A stretch of DNA of 64,000 nucleotides from Actinocrinis sp035650855 (GCF_035650855.1 NZ_DASRGV010000213.1:11002-75001), one strand, 5' to 3'; counted from the stretch's first letter, positions 48,915 through 58,445 are shown. A program made the numbers and translations. Notes: a model not told the origin generated them from the letters alone.

Positions 48915-50384
48915 CTACCAGGTCAGCGGCAGGGTGGTGATGAAGTTGTCGAGCAGGCCGGAGATGATCTGGTCGTCGTGCAGGGAGGGGTGCCAGTCGC
49001 AGCCGAGGTGGTCCAGGCTCGGGCTGTCGTAGTACCAGTAGTAGACCTTCTTGTCGCCCATGGCGTTGCGGTCGGTGACGACCTGCTGGGCGGTTTGCGC
49101 GAACAGGGCGGTGTTGGACAGGGCGGTGGCGCTGACCACGATGATCGCGTTCGGGCCGTACTGGGAGCGCAGGGTGTTGATGAAGCCCTGGTAGGCGGTC
49201 TTGTACGCGGCGACCAGCTGGTCGGTGGTGCTCCACTGCTCGCCGGAGTTCAGCGCGGTGGAGAAGTCGTTGATGCCCAGGCCGACCACGACCAGTTGCG
49301 GGTGCCAGGTGCCCGGGTTGTACCAGACGTCGTTGTTGACCGCTTGCAGGGTCCTGCCGTAGTACGTCAGGAAACTGGTGCCGGGGCTGCTGCCGTTGTA
49401 GTTGCGCACGACACCCATGCCGGACATGGCGTTGATCTGATAATCGGCGTTCAGGCTGTGGGCGGTGAGGGCGCCGAAGCTGTCGTCCGCGTTGGAGTTG
49501 GGCGTGATCCCGCCGATGCTGGAGCAGTCGTGCTGGGTGGCCATGTTGCCGTAGCCGGCGGTGTAGGAGTCGCCGATGAACTCGATCTGCCGGGTGCGCG
49601 CGGCCGGCTTGCTCAGGATCGATCCGCCGGGGGCGGCGACGAATCCGCCGAACTGCCCGGCCTGCCACGGGCTCTCGCTGCGCTTGACCACGCGCACGGT
49701 GTGGTCGGCGTTGCTCAGGTTGTTGACCCAGTACGTGGTCTGGCCGGGGGTGGTGATCTCGGCCACGGCGGTTCCGTCGATCGCGACGTCGTAGTCGCTG
49801 GCGGTGTCGTTGAGCACGATGCCGACGCCGGTGCCGTGGAAGCGGCCCTCGAAGTAGATCCCGGGCCAGGTGTAGGAGACGTAGTTGCCCGCGGTCTCGG
49901 TCTGTCCGACGGTGTGCGCGTTGGCCAGCGCCGGGGCGGGCGGCTGCGGGGTCGGGGAGACGGAGGCGACGGTGCCGTTGCACACGGTGCCGTCGAGGCT
50001 GAAGCTGGCGGGCACCGGGTTGCTGCTGTTGTTCCAGGTGCCGGTGAAGCCGAAGGACTGGCTGCCGTTGGTCGGCAGGTTCGCGGTGTAGCTGGCGTTG
50101 ACCGCGACGGCCGCGCTGCCGGACTGGGTGACTGTGGCGCCCCAGGACTGGGTGACCGTCTGCCCGGCCGCGAAGGACCATGTCAGGGTCCAGCTGCTGA
50201 GCGGATCGCCGAGGTTGGTGATCGCGATGTTGCCCTGGAATCCGCCCGGCCACTGGCTCTGCACCGTGTACGTGACCTTGCATCCGGCCGCGACGGCGGC
50301 GGCCGGCAGGGTCACGGCGGTGATCGTGCCCGCGATCACGCTGCCGGCGGCGCCGATCGCGAGCAAACCGCGTTTCAGGCTCAT
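48915..50384 (-). CDS. Secreted CE2-type SGNH esterase with N-terminal CBM2
   Basis: A 489-aa secreted protein. A signal peptide (1-33) is followed by a CBM2 (CKVTYTVQSQWPGGFQGNIAI to GTVC, two Cys bracketing the domain). A short Pro linker leads to a jelly-roll domain (about 150-260) and an SGNH hydrolase domain: nucleophile Ser in EFIGDSYTAGYGN, GLGINDF and the catalytic His in LGCDWHPSL. The jelly-roll plus SGNH order fits CE2 acetyl-xylan/glucomannan esterases. A 16-bp operator-like repeat lies 48 bp upstream. Confidence 0.87.
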   Translation of the reverse strand: MSLKRGLLAIGAAGSVIAGTITAVTLPAAAVAAGCKVTYTVQSQWPGGFQGNIAITNLGDPLSSWTLTWSFAAGQTVTQSWGATVTQSGSAAVAVNASYTANLPTNGSQSFGFTGTWNNSSNPVPASFSLDGTVCNGTVASVSPTPQPPAPALANAHTVGQTETAGNYVSYTWPGIYFEGRFHGTGVGIVLNDTASDYDVAIDGTAVAEITTPGQTTYWVNNLSNADHTVRVVKRSESPWQAGQFGGFVAAPGGSILSKPAARTRQIEFIGDSYTAGYGNMATQHDCSSIGGITPNSNADDSFGALTAHSLNADYQINAMSGMGVVRNYNGSSPGTSFLTYYGRTLQAVNNDVWYNPGTWHPQLVVVGLGINDFSTALNSGEQWSTTDQLVAAYKTAYQGFINTLRSQYGPNAIIVVSATALSNTALFAQTAQQVVTDRNAMGDKKVYYWYYDSPSLDHLGCDWHPSLHDDQIISGLLDNFITTLPLTW

Positions 50385-50431
50385 CGGGACTCCTCGGGAC
50401 GTGGGCGGGAGCTGTGCCTGAACCTTGAGTC

Positions 50432-50447
50432 ACTTAATCGGTTAAGT
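50432..50447. promoter_or_regulatory. Operator candidate upstream of the CE2 esterase
   Basis: ACTTAA-TCGG-TTAAGT is a 6-bp inverted repeat with a 4-bp centre, a LacI-like layout. It lies in the 345-bp divergent spacer between two CBM2-SGNH genes, near 50384. Confidence 0.5.
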
Positions 50448-50655
50448 CAAGGGACGGGCAGTGCGGGAAAAGGATTGCCCGAGATCCGGGCTGATGCGGA
50501 GGGCAAGTCGCTAGCGCACCCGCGAAAGTTTCGCCGGATCTCGGTAACCGGCGCGTCCAGACGCCCGCGACCTCCGAAGCCGCGACCACGCACTCTCCGC
50601 GCCCACATGGCAGCTTGCGTCGCAGGGCCCGGACTCGGCCGCGGAACGCCGGTTG

Positions 50656-50671
50656 ACTGAACCGGTTCAGT
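50656..50671. promoter_or_regulatory. Perfect 16-bp palindromic operator candidate upstream of the CE3 esterase
   Basis: ACTGAACCGGTTCAGT is a perfect palindrome with the central CCGG common in LacI-family operators. It is 58 bp before the start at 50730. The rest of the 50385-50729 spacer shows no other strong element. Confidence 0.6.
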
Positions 50672-50729
50672 GGCGCACCGTCACGGCAGTCTCGTCCGAA
50701 GGACCGCGCGAGGAGCCAGGGAGCCGGCC

Positions 50730-51887
50730 GTGCCCACACATCGCAGAACCCCGCTATCCGCAGTCACCGCGCTCGTCGCGCTCGCCGCGCTGCTCGTCGC
50801 CGCGGCGTTCGCGCTCGCCGGGCCCGCACGATCCGCGACACCCGTCCGCGCCGCCGCGACCGTCGCCCCGGTCAAGATCATGCCGCTGGGCGACTCGATC
50901 ACCGCGGGCCCCGGCTGCTGGCGCGCCATCCTCTGGCACGACCTGCAAACCAACGGCTACACCGACATCGACTTCGTAGGCAGCCAGCCCGACGGCGGCT
51001 GCAACTACGGCTACACCTACGACGGCGACAACGAGGGCCACGGCGGCTACTCCGCCACCGGCATCGCGCAGAACAACCAGCTGCCGCCCTGGCTGGCCGC
51101 CGCCAACCCCGACATCGTCCTGATGCACCTGGGCACCAACGACATGTGGGGCGGCTCGATCCCGGTCAGCTCCGTGCTGGCCGCGTACACCACCCTGATC
51201 GGGCAGATGCGCGCCAACAACCCGAAGATGAAGATCCTGGTAGCGCAGATCATCCCGATGAACCCGCCCAGCTGCCCGACCTGCGCCGCCGAGGTGCAGT
51301 CGCTGGACCAGGCCATCCCGGGCTGGGCCGCGGGGCTGACCACCGCGCAGTCACCGATCATCGTGGTCGACCAGTGGACCGGCTTCGATGACTCCACCGA
51401 CACCGTCGGCGACGGCGTGCACCCCAACGACGCCGGATTCGCGAAGATGGCCGCCCGCTGGTACCCGCCGCTCGCCCAAGTCCTCAGCGGCATCATCCCG
51501 CCGCCGCCCACGCCCAGCGCCTCCCCGACTCCCACCGCGTCGCCGTCGACTTCGCCGTCCGCATCGACGCCGCCGTCGAATTCAGGGTGCACCGCGGCCT
51601 ACCAGATCACCTCCCAGTGGAGCGGCGGCTTCCAGGGCTCTGTCACGGTGACCAACAGCTCGACCGCCGCCTCCTCGGCCTGGACGGTGACGCTCACCTT
51701 CGCCGACGGGCAGCAGGTCACCCAATCCTGGAACACCACACTGACCCAAAGCGGCGCCGTCGTCACCGCGCACAACGCCGCCTACAACGGCAGCCTCGCG
51801 CCCGGCGCGAACACGTCCTTCGGCTTCCTCGCGAGCTGGAACGGCACCAACGCAGTACCGTCCATCAGCTGCACGCTCACCGGCTGA
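50730..51887 (+). CDS. Secreted CE3-type SGNH esterase with C-terminal CBM2
   Basis: A 385-aa secreted protein. The signal peptide is about 1-40. The SGNH domain has the nucleophile Ser in IMPLGDSITAGPGCWRAIL, the DFVGSQPDGGC element, HLGTNDMWGG and the catalytic Asp/His in VGDGVHPNDAGFAKMA, fitting CE3 acetyl-xylan esterases. A Pro/Ser/Thr linker (about 260-290) leads to a CBM2 (CTAAYQITSQWSGGFQG ... ISCTLTG). GTG 50730 is chosen for GGGAG 6 nt upstream. It is the mirror-image domain order of the divergent CE2 gene. Confidence 0.87.
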   Translation: MPTHRRTPLSAVTALVALAALLVAAAFALAGPARSATPVRAAATVAPVKIMPLGDSITAGPGCWRAILWHDLQTNGYTDIDFVGSQPDGGCNYGYTYDGDNEGHGGYSATGIAQNNQLPPWLAAANPDIVLMHLGTNDMWGGSIPVSSVLAAYTTLIGQMRANNPKMKILVAQIIPMNPPSCPTCAAEVQSLDQAIPGWAAGLTTAQSPIIVVDQWTGFDDSTDTVGDGVHPNDAGFAKMAARWYPPLAQVLSGIIPPPPTPSASPTPTASPSTSPSASTPPSNSGCTAAYQITSQWSGGFQGSVTVTNSSTAASSAWTVTLTFADGQQVTQSWNTTLTQSGAVVTAHNAAYNGSLAPGANTSFGFLASWNGTNAVPSISCTLTG

Positions 51888-51897
51888 TCTTCAACCA

Positions 51898-51933
51898 CCG
51901 GCGGCCGAGCGCGATAGGGCGCCCGGCCGCCGG
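51898..51933. terminator. Terminator stem-loop
   Basis: CCGGCGGCCG pairs with CGGCCGCCGG. It follows the CE3 stop by 10 bp and faces the convergent rhaS gene. Confidence 0.65.
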
Positions 51934-51973
51934 CCCGGATCAGCGTTCTCAGTCTTCGAGTCAGCCTGCGAAC

Positions 51974-53050
51974 TCAGAAGTTGTACTGGTCGATGTTCGC
52001 GGCGTTGAACACGGTCGGGTCGCCGAGGGTGACCACGCCGCCGGCGCCGACGGTGTACTGGCCCATGTCGCCGGCCTTGAAGGTCTGCCCCTGCGCGCCG
52101 GTGATCTGGCCGGACTGCAGCGCGACGGCGGCGTAGGCGGCCAGCGCGCCGAGCTTGGCCGGGTCCCACAGCTCGAAGGCGGTGATCGTGCCGTCCTTGA
52201 CGTACTTGCGCAGCTGGTTCGGCGTGCCGAGGCCGGTCAGCTTGACCTTGCCCTTGTAGGACGAACCGTCGAGGTACTGCGCCGCGGCCAGGATGCCTAC
52301 CGTGGTCGGCGAGATGATGCCCTTAAGGTTCGGGTAGGACTGCAGCAGGCCCTGGGTCTGCTGGTACGAGGTCTGCGCGTCGTCGTTGCCGTAGGCGATC
52401 TTGACCAGCTGGATGTTCGGGTACTTCGCCTTCAGCTCGTCCTGCATGAAGCCGATCCACGCGTTCTGGTTCGTCGCGGTCTGCGCCGCGGACAGGATCG
52501 CGATCTGGCCGGAGCCGCCGATCTGGCCGGCCAGCAGGTCCACCTCGGTGCGGCCGAGCGCCTCTGAGCTGGCCTGGCTGATGAACAGGTTGCGGCAGTC
52601 GGCGTTGGTGTCCGAGTCGTAGGTGACCACGGAGATCTTGTCGCTCATGGCCTGCTTGAGGTTGGTGCACAGCGCGTTCTGGTCCTGCGCCGAGACCACG
52701 ATCGCGTTGACCTGCTGCTGAATGAGCGTGTTGACGTAGTTGGCCTGCCCGGCGGTGTCGGTGGCGCTGGTGGTGCCGACCTCCTTGTAGGTCTCGCCGA
52801 GGCCCTGCAGCACCTTCTGGCCGCCCGTGTCGGAGATGGTGAAGTACGGGTTGTTGACCTGCTTGGGCAGGTAGGCGACGGTCAGGCCGGTCTTGCTTGC
52901 CGCGTTGGCGTTCGCGTTCGCAGTCCCGGCCGGCGCCGCGCTGTTGGCCGCCGCATTGCCGCTCTTGGTGGTGCCGCTGCACGCGCTCAGCAGCAGGGCC
53001 GCGACCGCGGCGCCAGAAGCGGCCGCCATCAGGCGGGTGGAAACTGACAT
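51974..53050 (-). CDS. rhaS: L-rhamnose-binding lipoprotein RhaS
   Basis: A 358-aa CUT2-type sugar-binding protein with lipobox ALLLSACSG, an Ala/Asn-rich tether, and the type I periplasmic-binding fold (LTVAYLPKQVNNPYFTI, VVSAQDQNAL, ISPTTVGILAAAQYL). Similarity to RhaS plus the adjacent rhamnose genes gives the assignment. It is the last gene of the transporter operon, 120 bp after rhaQ. GAGAGG precedes ATG 53050. Confidence 0.88.
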   Translation of the reverse strand: MSVSTRLMAAASGAAVAALLLSACSGTTKSGNAAANSAAPAGTANANANAASKTGLTVAYLPKQVNNPYFTISDTGGQKVLQGLGETYKEVGTTSATDTAGQANYVNTLIQQQVNAIVVSAQDQNALCTNLKQAMSDKISVVTYDSDTNADCRNLFISQASSEALGRTEVDLLAGQIGGSGQIAILSAAQTATNQNAWIGFMQDELKAKYPNIQLVKIAYGNDDAQTSYQQTQGLLQSYPNLKGIISPTTVGILAAAQYLDGSSYKGKVKLTGLGTPNQLRKYVKDGTITAFELWDPAKLGALAAYAAVALQSGQITGAQGQTFKAGDMGQYTVGAGGVVTLGDPTVFNAANIDQYNF

Positions 53051-53170
53051 GGGGGTACCTCTCGTCGTTGAGAACTGCGGTGCGGTGATGTGGATTCGAG
53101 CGGTGGAGGACAGAAGGGGGCTCAGCGAGCGCCGGGGTTGAGACCGCCAGAGCTCAGGAAGCGCCGGGGT

Positions 53171-54211
53171 TCAGGACACGTCGGCCGCGGGCGTTCGGGC
53201 CCGTCGTCGGCGGAACGCCTCGGAGATCTGGCGCCCGGCGCGCGGCCCGAGCACCGAGGCGATCAGCAGCAGGCCGGTGACGATGGTCTGCGAATCGGCC
53301 GAGACGCTCTTGAGGCTCAGCAGGTTCTGCACGGTGCCCAGCAGGAACACCCCGGCTACCGCGCCGCCGATCGTGCCGCGCCCGCCGTCGAAGTCGATGC
53401 CGCCGAGCAGCACCGCGGCGATCACGGACAGTTCGAGGCCGGTGGCGTTGTCGTAGCGGGCGCTGGTGTAGTGCAGCGCCCAGATCACCCCGGCGCCGCC
53501 GGAGACCAGCCCGGTGACGGCGAACATGATCAGCTTGGTGCGCTTGACCCGCACTCCGGCGAAGAACGCCGCCTCGGGGTTGGCGCCGATCGCGAACAGC
53601 CTGCGGCCGAACGGCGTGGCGTGCAGCACGATCGCGGCGACCGCCAGCAGCACGAGGTAGAGCACGAAGATGTTCGGGATCGCGGTGCCGCCGATGCGTC
53701 CGGTGCCGAAGTCCAGGTAGTTCTGCGGGAAGTCGGAGACGGCGTTCGCGCCGAGCACGATCTGCGCGACGCCGCGGAAGAGGGCCAGGGTGCCGATCGT
53801 GACCGCGAGCGAGGGCAGGCCGAGCCGGGTGACCAGCAGCCCGTTGAGCAGGCCGCCGGCCAGGCCGACCAACAGGCACACCGGGATGATCAGCTGGATC
53901 GGCCAGTTCGCGTTCCACAGCGCGCCCATCAGCGCCCCGGACAGGCCCGCCATCGACCCGACGGACAGGTCCACCTCCCCGGCGGCGACCAGCAGCGTCA
54001 TGGGCAGGGCGACGATCGCGATGGTGGTGGTGTTGCCGAGCAGGAAGGAGATGTTCAGGGTGTTGCCGAAGGTGCTCTCGGTGCCGAGGCCGTAGGCCAC
54101 GAGCAGCACCAGCAGCGCGGCCACGGCGACGTCCCAGCGCGGGTGCAGGGCGCGCCTGCGCAGCTCAAGGCCGGGTCCTGCGGCCGTAGCGGACAGTCCA
54201 CGGTCAGCCAT
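53171..54211 (-). CDS. rhaQ: Rhamnose ABC transporter permease RhaQ
   Basis: A 346-aa CUT2 (RbsC-like) permease with eight to ten hydrophobic segments and the conserved AAGEVDLSVGSMAGLSGA, IGTLALFRG and AIGANPEAAFFAGV motifs. ATG 54211 overlaps the rhaP end by 8 bp. With RhaP it forms the heterodimeric membrane channel. Confidence 0.85.
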   Translation of the reverse strand: MADRGLSATAAGPGLELRRRALHPRWDVAVAALLVLLVAYGLGTESTFGNTLNISFLLGNTTTIAIVALPMTLLVAAGEVDLSVGSMAGLSGALMGALWNANWPIQLIIPVCLLVGLAGGLLNGLLVTRLGLPSLAVTIGTLALFRGVAQIVLGANAVSDFPQNYLDFGTGRIGGTAIPNIFVLYLVLLAVAAIVLHATPFGRRLFAIGANPEAAFFAGVRVKRTKLIMFAVTGLVSGGAGVIWALHYTSARYDNATGLELSVIAAVLLGGIDFDGGRGTIGGAVAGVFLLGTVQNLLSLKSVSADSQTIVTGLLLIASVLGPRAGRQISEAFRRRRARTPAADVS

Positions 54212-55277
54212 GATGCGGGCTCCTCTCGCGCAGCGCGCTGGTGACGCGCCCCGCCACGATCCGGTCGACGGCGATGGCGACCAGGAGCAGGAAGCCGTCG
54301 ATCGCCTCCTCCCAGACCGAGCTGACATTCAGCGCCGGCAGCACGCTGTTGATCGAGGTCAGCAGCAGGGCGCCGAGGGCCGCGCCGTACACGCTGCCCA
54401 CTCCCCCGGTCATCGCGACGCCGCCGACCACGACCGCGCTGATCACGGTCAGTTCGTAGCCGCCGCCGGTGGTCGCGTCGACATACGCGAAGCGGGCGAC
54501 GTACAGCGCTCCGGCCAGGCCGGCCAGCGCCCCGGCGAATATGTACGCTGCGACGACGCGCTTGCGCAGCCCGATTCCGGCCAGGCGCGCGGCCTGCGCG
54601 TTCGAGCCGATCGCGTAGAACTCGCGGCCGGAGCGGTAGCGGGCCAGGTAGTAGCCGACGGCGACGGTCGCCGCGACGGCGATGAGCGCCAGGTACGGGA
54701 TCGGGCCGAGGCCGCCGTGCCCGAAGTCGGTGTAGCCGGCGGGCAGGCTCTGCGAGGTGATCTCGCGCGGGCCGACCCAGATGGAGTCCAGGCCGCGCAC
54801 AACGTAGAGCATGCCGAGGGTGACGACGAGCGCCGGCACCTGGCCGAAGCTGACCAGCAGGCCGTTGACCAGGCCGAAGCCCGCGCCGAGCAGGATCGCG
54901 GCGGCCACCGCCCAGACCGGGTTCGCGCCGCCGGCCAGCAGGTCTGCGGCGGCGAAGGCGCTGATGCCGAGCACAGAGCCGACGGACAGGTCCACGTTGC
55001 GGGTGATGACCACGACCGCCTGGCCGACCGCGACCAGCATCAGGATCGCCGCGTCGAGCAGCAGGTCCTTGATTCCCTGGCTGCTGAGGAAGCGGTGGTT
55101 GTCCAGCTCGGTGGCCAGCAGCAACAGCACCAGCACGACGAGGATCGCGGCCTGGCGGGCGCGGCCGATGAAGGCGACCAGGCGGCGCGGCGCGGTGTCG
55201 GCCGCAGGAGCGGGGGCGGTTCCTTCCGACGCGGCCAGCGTCGGCGAGGTCCTGGGGGTCGCGGAGGTCGAGCTCAC
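54204..55277 (-). CDS. rhaP: Rhamnose ABC transporter permease RhaP
   Basis: A 357-aa CUT2 permease. A hydrophilic N-terminus is followed by membrane segments with ITRNVDLSVGSVLG, VTLGMLYVVRG and AIGSNAQAARLAGI. GTG 55277 overlaps the rhaT stop by 4 bp (GTGA). Confidence 0.85.
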   Translation of the reverse strand: MSSTSATPRTSPTLAASEGTAPAPAADTAPRRLVAFIGRARQAAILVVLVLLLLATELDNHRFLSSQGIKDLLLDAAILMLVAVGQAVVVITRNVDLSVGSVLGISAFAAADLLAGGANPVWAVAAAILLGAGFGLVNGLLVSFGQVPALVVTLGMLYVVRGLDSIWVGPREITSQSLPAGYTDFGHGGLGPIPYLALIAVAATVAVGYYLARYRSGREFYAIGSNAQAARLAGIGLRKRVVAAYIFAGALAGLAGALYVARFAYVDATTGGGYELTVISAVVVGGVAMTGGVGSVYGAALGALLLTSINSVLPALNVSSVWEEAIDGFLLLVAIAVDRIVAGRVTSALRERSPHHG

Positions 55278-56929
55278 CGCGCCACCCCCGCCGGTCCCCG
55301 GCCCGCGGCGGGCTCGGAGGCGGCCCTGGCGCCGGTGGCGGCGGCCAGCACGGCCTCCTCTGTGGTGCCCTCGCGCGGCAGTTCGGCGGCGAGGCGACCT
55401 TCGTGCATCACCAGGATCCGATCGGCCATGCCGAGCACCTCGGGCAGGTCGGAGGAGATCATCAGCACCGCGACCCCGTCCGCGGCCAGCTGCGAGAGCA
55501 GCCGGTGCACCTGCGCCTTGGTGCCCACGTCGATGCCGCGGGTCGGCTCGTCCACGATCAGCACCTTCGGCGCGGTGGACAGCCACTTGCCGAGCACGAC
55601 CTTCTGCTGGTTGCCGCCGGAGAGGGTGGCGACCGCATCGGAAAGGCGGCCGTACTTCAGCTCCAGCCGGGCGGCCCAGTCCGCGGCGCGGCTGCGTTCG
55701 GCGGCGCGGCTGACCAGTCCGCCGCGGGTGAGCCCGCGCACGCCTGTCAGCGTGCTGTTGCGCTCGATGGAGTGCATCATCACCAGGCCCTGCGCGCGCC
55801 GGTCCTCGGGCACCAGCGCCAGCCCGGCGGACATGGCGGCGGAGGGAGACCCGGGGCGCAGGGTCCGGCCGTCGACCTGCACGCTGCCCGCGTCCCAGCG
55901 GTCGATGCCGAAGACGGCGCGGGCGACCTCGGTGCGTCCGGCGCCGACCAGCCCGGCCAGCGCGACGATCTCGCCGCGGCGCACCTGGAAGGAGACGTCG
56001 GTGAACACGCCCTCGCGGGTCAGCCGGCGCACGTCGAGGGCGACCTCGCCGATCTGCGCGTCCTGCTTGGGGTAGAGCGAGTCCAGGTCGCGGCCGACCA
56101 TGCGCCGCACCAGGTCGTCCGCGCCGAGGCCGGCGACCGGCTCGGTGGCGATCCAGCCGCCGTCGCGCAGCGTGGTCACCGTGTCGCACAGGTCGAAGAT
56201 CTCGTCGAGCCGGTGCGAGATGAACAGGATCGCGGCGCCCTGCGCCTTGAGCGCCCTGGCCACCGCGAAGAGCCGGTCCACCTCGGCCGGGGTGAGCGCG
56301 GCGGTCGGCTCGTCCATGATCAGCACGCGGGCGTCGAAGGAGAGCGCCTTGGCGATCTCCACCATCTGCTGGTCCGCGATGGAAAGGCCGCGGGCCGGCT
56401 GGTCGGGGTCGAGCGCGACGCCGAGGCGGGCGAACAGGTCCGCGGTCCACCGGCGCACCTTGGTCCGGTCGATCCGGCCGAGTCCCAGGCCGCGCAGCGA
56501 GGCGCGCGGCTGGCGGCCCATGTAGATGTTCTCGGCGATCGACAGGTGCGGGAAGACGGTCGGCTCCTGGTAGATCACCGCGATCCCGGCGCCGCGCGCG
56601 TCGGCGGGGCCGTGAAAGACGGTCGGCTCGCCGTCCACGAGGACCCGGCCGCCGTCCGGGCGCAGCACGCCGGCGAGCACCTTCACCAGGGTCGACTTGC
56701 CGGCTCCGTTCTCGCCGGCCAGCGCGTGCACGGAGCCGGGGGCCAGAGCCAGCGAGACCGACCGCAGCGCGCGCACGGCGCCGAACGACACGCTCACCGC
56801 GTCGAGCGCGAGGATCGGCGCGGTCGCCGCCGCGGCCGGACCGGAGCCCGGCGGCACAGCGGCCGCCGCTTCCGGGTTCACCGCCTCGGGGCCGGCCGCG
56901 TTGTGGCCCACCTCGGTTGAATCGTTCAC
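55274..56929 (-). CDS. rhaT: Rhamnose ABC transporter ATPase RhaT
   Basis: A 551-aa double ATPase. The first domain has Walker A GENGAGKST, signature LSIADQQMVEIAKA (degenerate) and MDEPTAAL. The second lacks a canonical Walker A (VGAGRTEV) but has LSGGNQQKVVLGKWL and VDEPTRGIDVGTK, as usual for RbsA/XylG-type proteins. GTG 56929 with GGAG 6 nt upstream is chosen; a longer reading would run through the operator at 56982. It is the first gene of the transporter operon. Confidence 0.88.
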   Translation of the reverse strand: MNDSTEVGHNAAGPEAVNPEAAAAVPPGSGPAAAATAPILALDAVSVSFGAVRALRSVSLALAPGSVHALAGENGAGKSTLVKVLAGVLRPDGGRVLVDGEPTVFHGPADARGAGIAVIYQEPTVFPHLSIAENIYMGRQPRASLRGLGLGRIDRTKVRRWTADLFARLGVALDPDQPARGLSIADQQMVEIAKALSFDARVLIMDEPTAALTPAEVDRLFAVARALKAQGAAILFISHRLDEIFDLCDTVTTLRDGGWIATEPVAGLGADDLVRRMVGRDLDSLYPKQDAQIGEVALDVRRLTREGVFTDVSFQVRRGEIVALAGLVGAGRTEVARAVFGIDRWDAGSVQVDGRTLRPGSPSAAMSAGLALVPEDRRAQGLVMMHSIERNSTLTGVRGLTRGGLVSRAAERSRAADWAARLELKYGRLSDAVATLSGGNQQKVVLGKWLSTAPKVLIVDEPTRGIDVGTKAQVHRLLSQLAADGVAVLMISSDLPEVLGMADRILVMHEGRLAAELPREGTTEEAVLAAATGARAASEPAAGRGPAGVAR

Positions 56930-56981
56930 TCGTATCTCCACCTGGGCGCTTGGAGCGCGACGGGCCGCGGGTTTCCGGCCT

Positions 56982-56993
56982 TTAAACGTTTCA
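56982..56993. promoter_or_regulatory. LacI-type operator candidate before rhaT
   Basis: TTAAACGTTTCA (reverse TGAAACGTTTAA) lies 53 bp upstream of rhaT. It matches the rhaI-side element at 9 of 12 or more positions when aligned in its TGAAACG form. Confidence 0.6.
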
Positions 56994-57135
56994 TTCAACG
57001 TGCGAGCAACGTAAGACCGGGTTCGCGGGCCCGTCAAGGGATGGGCGCGGCCCAGTTGGTCACGATGCGATCACGGGCGGGTCAGCGCAGGTCGGCGTAT
57101 AGACCAGCCGCCCGGCAGCCCACCGGACGATCGGC

Positions 57136-58161
57136 TCACGGACGCGAGGGGTGCCCGGTGGACTCGCGCGCGACCAGCTCGGGTTGGAGGACGACGCGCT
57201 GGTGAATATGCGCGTCGGCGTCGTCGCCGGTCTCCTCGAGCAGCAGCGTCGCAGCGGTGCGCCCCATCTCCACGGCCGGCTGACGCACCGATGTCAGCGG
57301 TACCGCAGCGGCCGCGGCGAACTCGATGTCGTCGTACCCGACGAGAGCGACGTCCTCAGGTACGGCGATGCCCGCGGCGTAGAGCGCCTGAAGTACGCCA
57401 AAGGCGAGCAGGTCGTTCGCGCAGAACACGGCGGTCGGGCGGCGGGAGAGGGCGAGCAGCCGCGCTCCCGCCTCGCGGCCGGCTTCGACGTCGAGCCTCG
57501 GGACCTCTATGTGCGTGAGCGCGTCCTCGGGCAGCTCGCGGTCCTTCAGGGCCGCCAGCGCCCCGGTGCGCCGGTCCCGGCACTGCGCGAGGTGCATCGG
57601 CCCGCTCACGTAGGTCAGCGCGGTGTGCCCCTTGTCGAGCAGGTGATCGGCCGCGAGGTAGCCGCCTGCCACGTCGTCCACCGAGACCGAGCAGCACTCC
57701 CCCACCGGCGCGGAGCGGTCCACCAGCACGAACGGGATCTCGCGGCGGCGGAAGGCGGCGAGGTTCGCCCCGGTCGGGTCGGCCGGGGTGACGAGCACGC
57801 CGCGCACCCGCTGCTCGGCGAACAGGGACAGGTACTCGGCCTCCTCGGACGGGTCCTGCGCGCTGTTGCACAGCATCACCCCGAGGCCCGAGGCCCGCGC
57901 CTCGCGCTCGGCGCCCCTGGCCACCTGCACGAAGAACGGGTTGGCCATGTCCAGCACGAGCATCGCCACAATCCGGCTGCGCCCGGCCCGCAGCTGCCTC
58001 GCCGACTCGCTGCGCACGAAGCCGAGCAGATCGATAGCCGCCTGGACTCGGGTCCGGGTCTGCTCCGAAACCAAGTCGGGCCTGTTAATTACATTGGAGA
58101 CCGTGCCGACCGACACGCCGGCCTGCCGCGCGACGTCCTTGATGCCCACCATGCGCGCCAA
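57136..58161 (-). CDS. LacI-family regulator of rhamnose catabolism
   Basis: A 341-aa LacI protein. The headpiece is IKDVARQAGVSVGTVSNVIN, with the hinge helix at SARQLRAG. The sensor domain has IVAMLVLDMANPFFVQVARG, CANDLLAFG and VALVGYDDIEFAAAAAVPL. A TTG at 58161 has GGAG 5 nt upstream; ATG 58152 is the alternative. It lies between the two rha operons and near two matching palindromes, so it is probably their repressor with a rhamnose-derived inducer. The 284-bp spacer to rhaI carries the promoters. Confidence 0.87.
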   Translation of the reverse strand: MARMVGIKDVARQAGVSVGTVSNVINRPDLVSEQTRTRVQAAIDLLGFVRSESARQLRAGRSRIVAMLVLDMANPFFVQVARGAEREARASGLGVMLCNSAQDPSEEAEYLSLFAEQRVRGVLVTPADPTGANLAAFRRREIPFVLVDRSAPVGECCSVSVDDVAGGYLAADHLLDKGHTALTYVSGPMHLAQCRDRRTGALAALKDRELPEDALTHIEVPRLDVEAGREAGARLLALSRRPTAVFCANDLLAFGVLQALYAAGIAVPEDVALVGYDDIEFAAAAAVPLTSVRQPAVEMGRTAATLLLEETGDDADAHIHQRVVLQPELVARESTGHPSRP

Positions 58162-58353
58162 GGCAGCTCCTCACCAGTCGTCCAGGTCGTCCAGCTCGTG
58201 TGCGCGGACCGGCGTCCAGCGGTTCGCGTCCGCTCACATGGTAGGGCCGGGCCCGGGCCGGACCGGCCCTTTGAAAGGGTCAAAAGGAAAGAGCTCCCGT
58301 GCTGGGCCCGCCGCTCCTTGACAGCCCCGGGAACTGGATCTAGGTTGCGTCAC

Positions 58354-58365
58354 TGAAACGATTCA
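58354..58365. promoter_or_regulatory. LacI-type operator candidate before rhaI
   Basis: TGAAACGATTCA, a near-palindrome 80 bp before the rhaI start. It shares TGAAACG.TT.A with the element before rhaT. Confidence 0.65.
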
Positions 58366-58445
58366 TGCAAGCGCGGCGCGTTCGCGGCCTTCGCGACCCC
58401 CGACGCGCACCGGGCGGCTTTCGGCGACAGGGCAGGGTGACGGTG

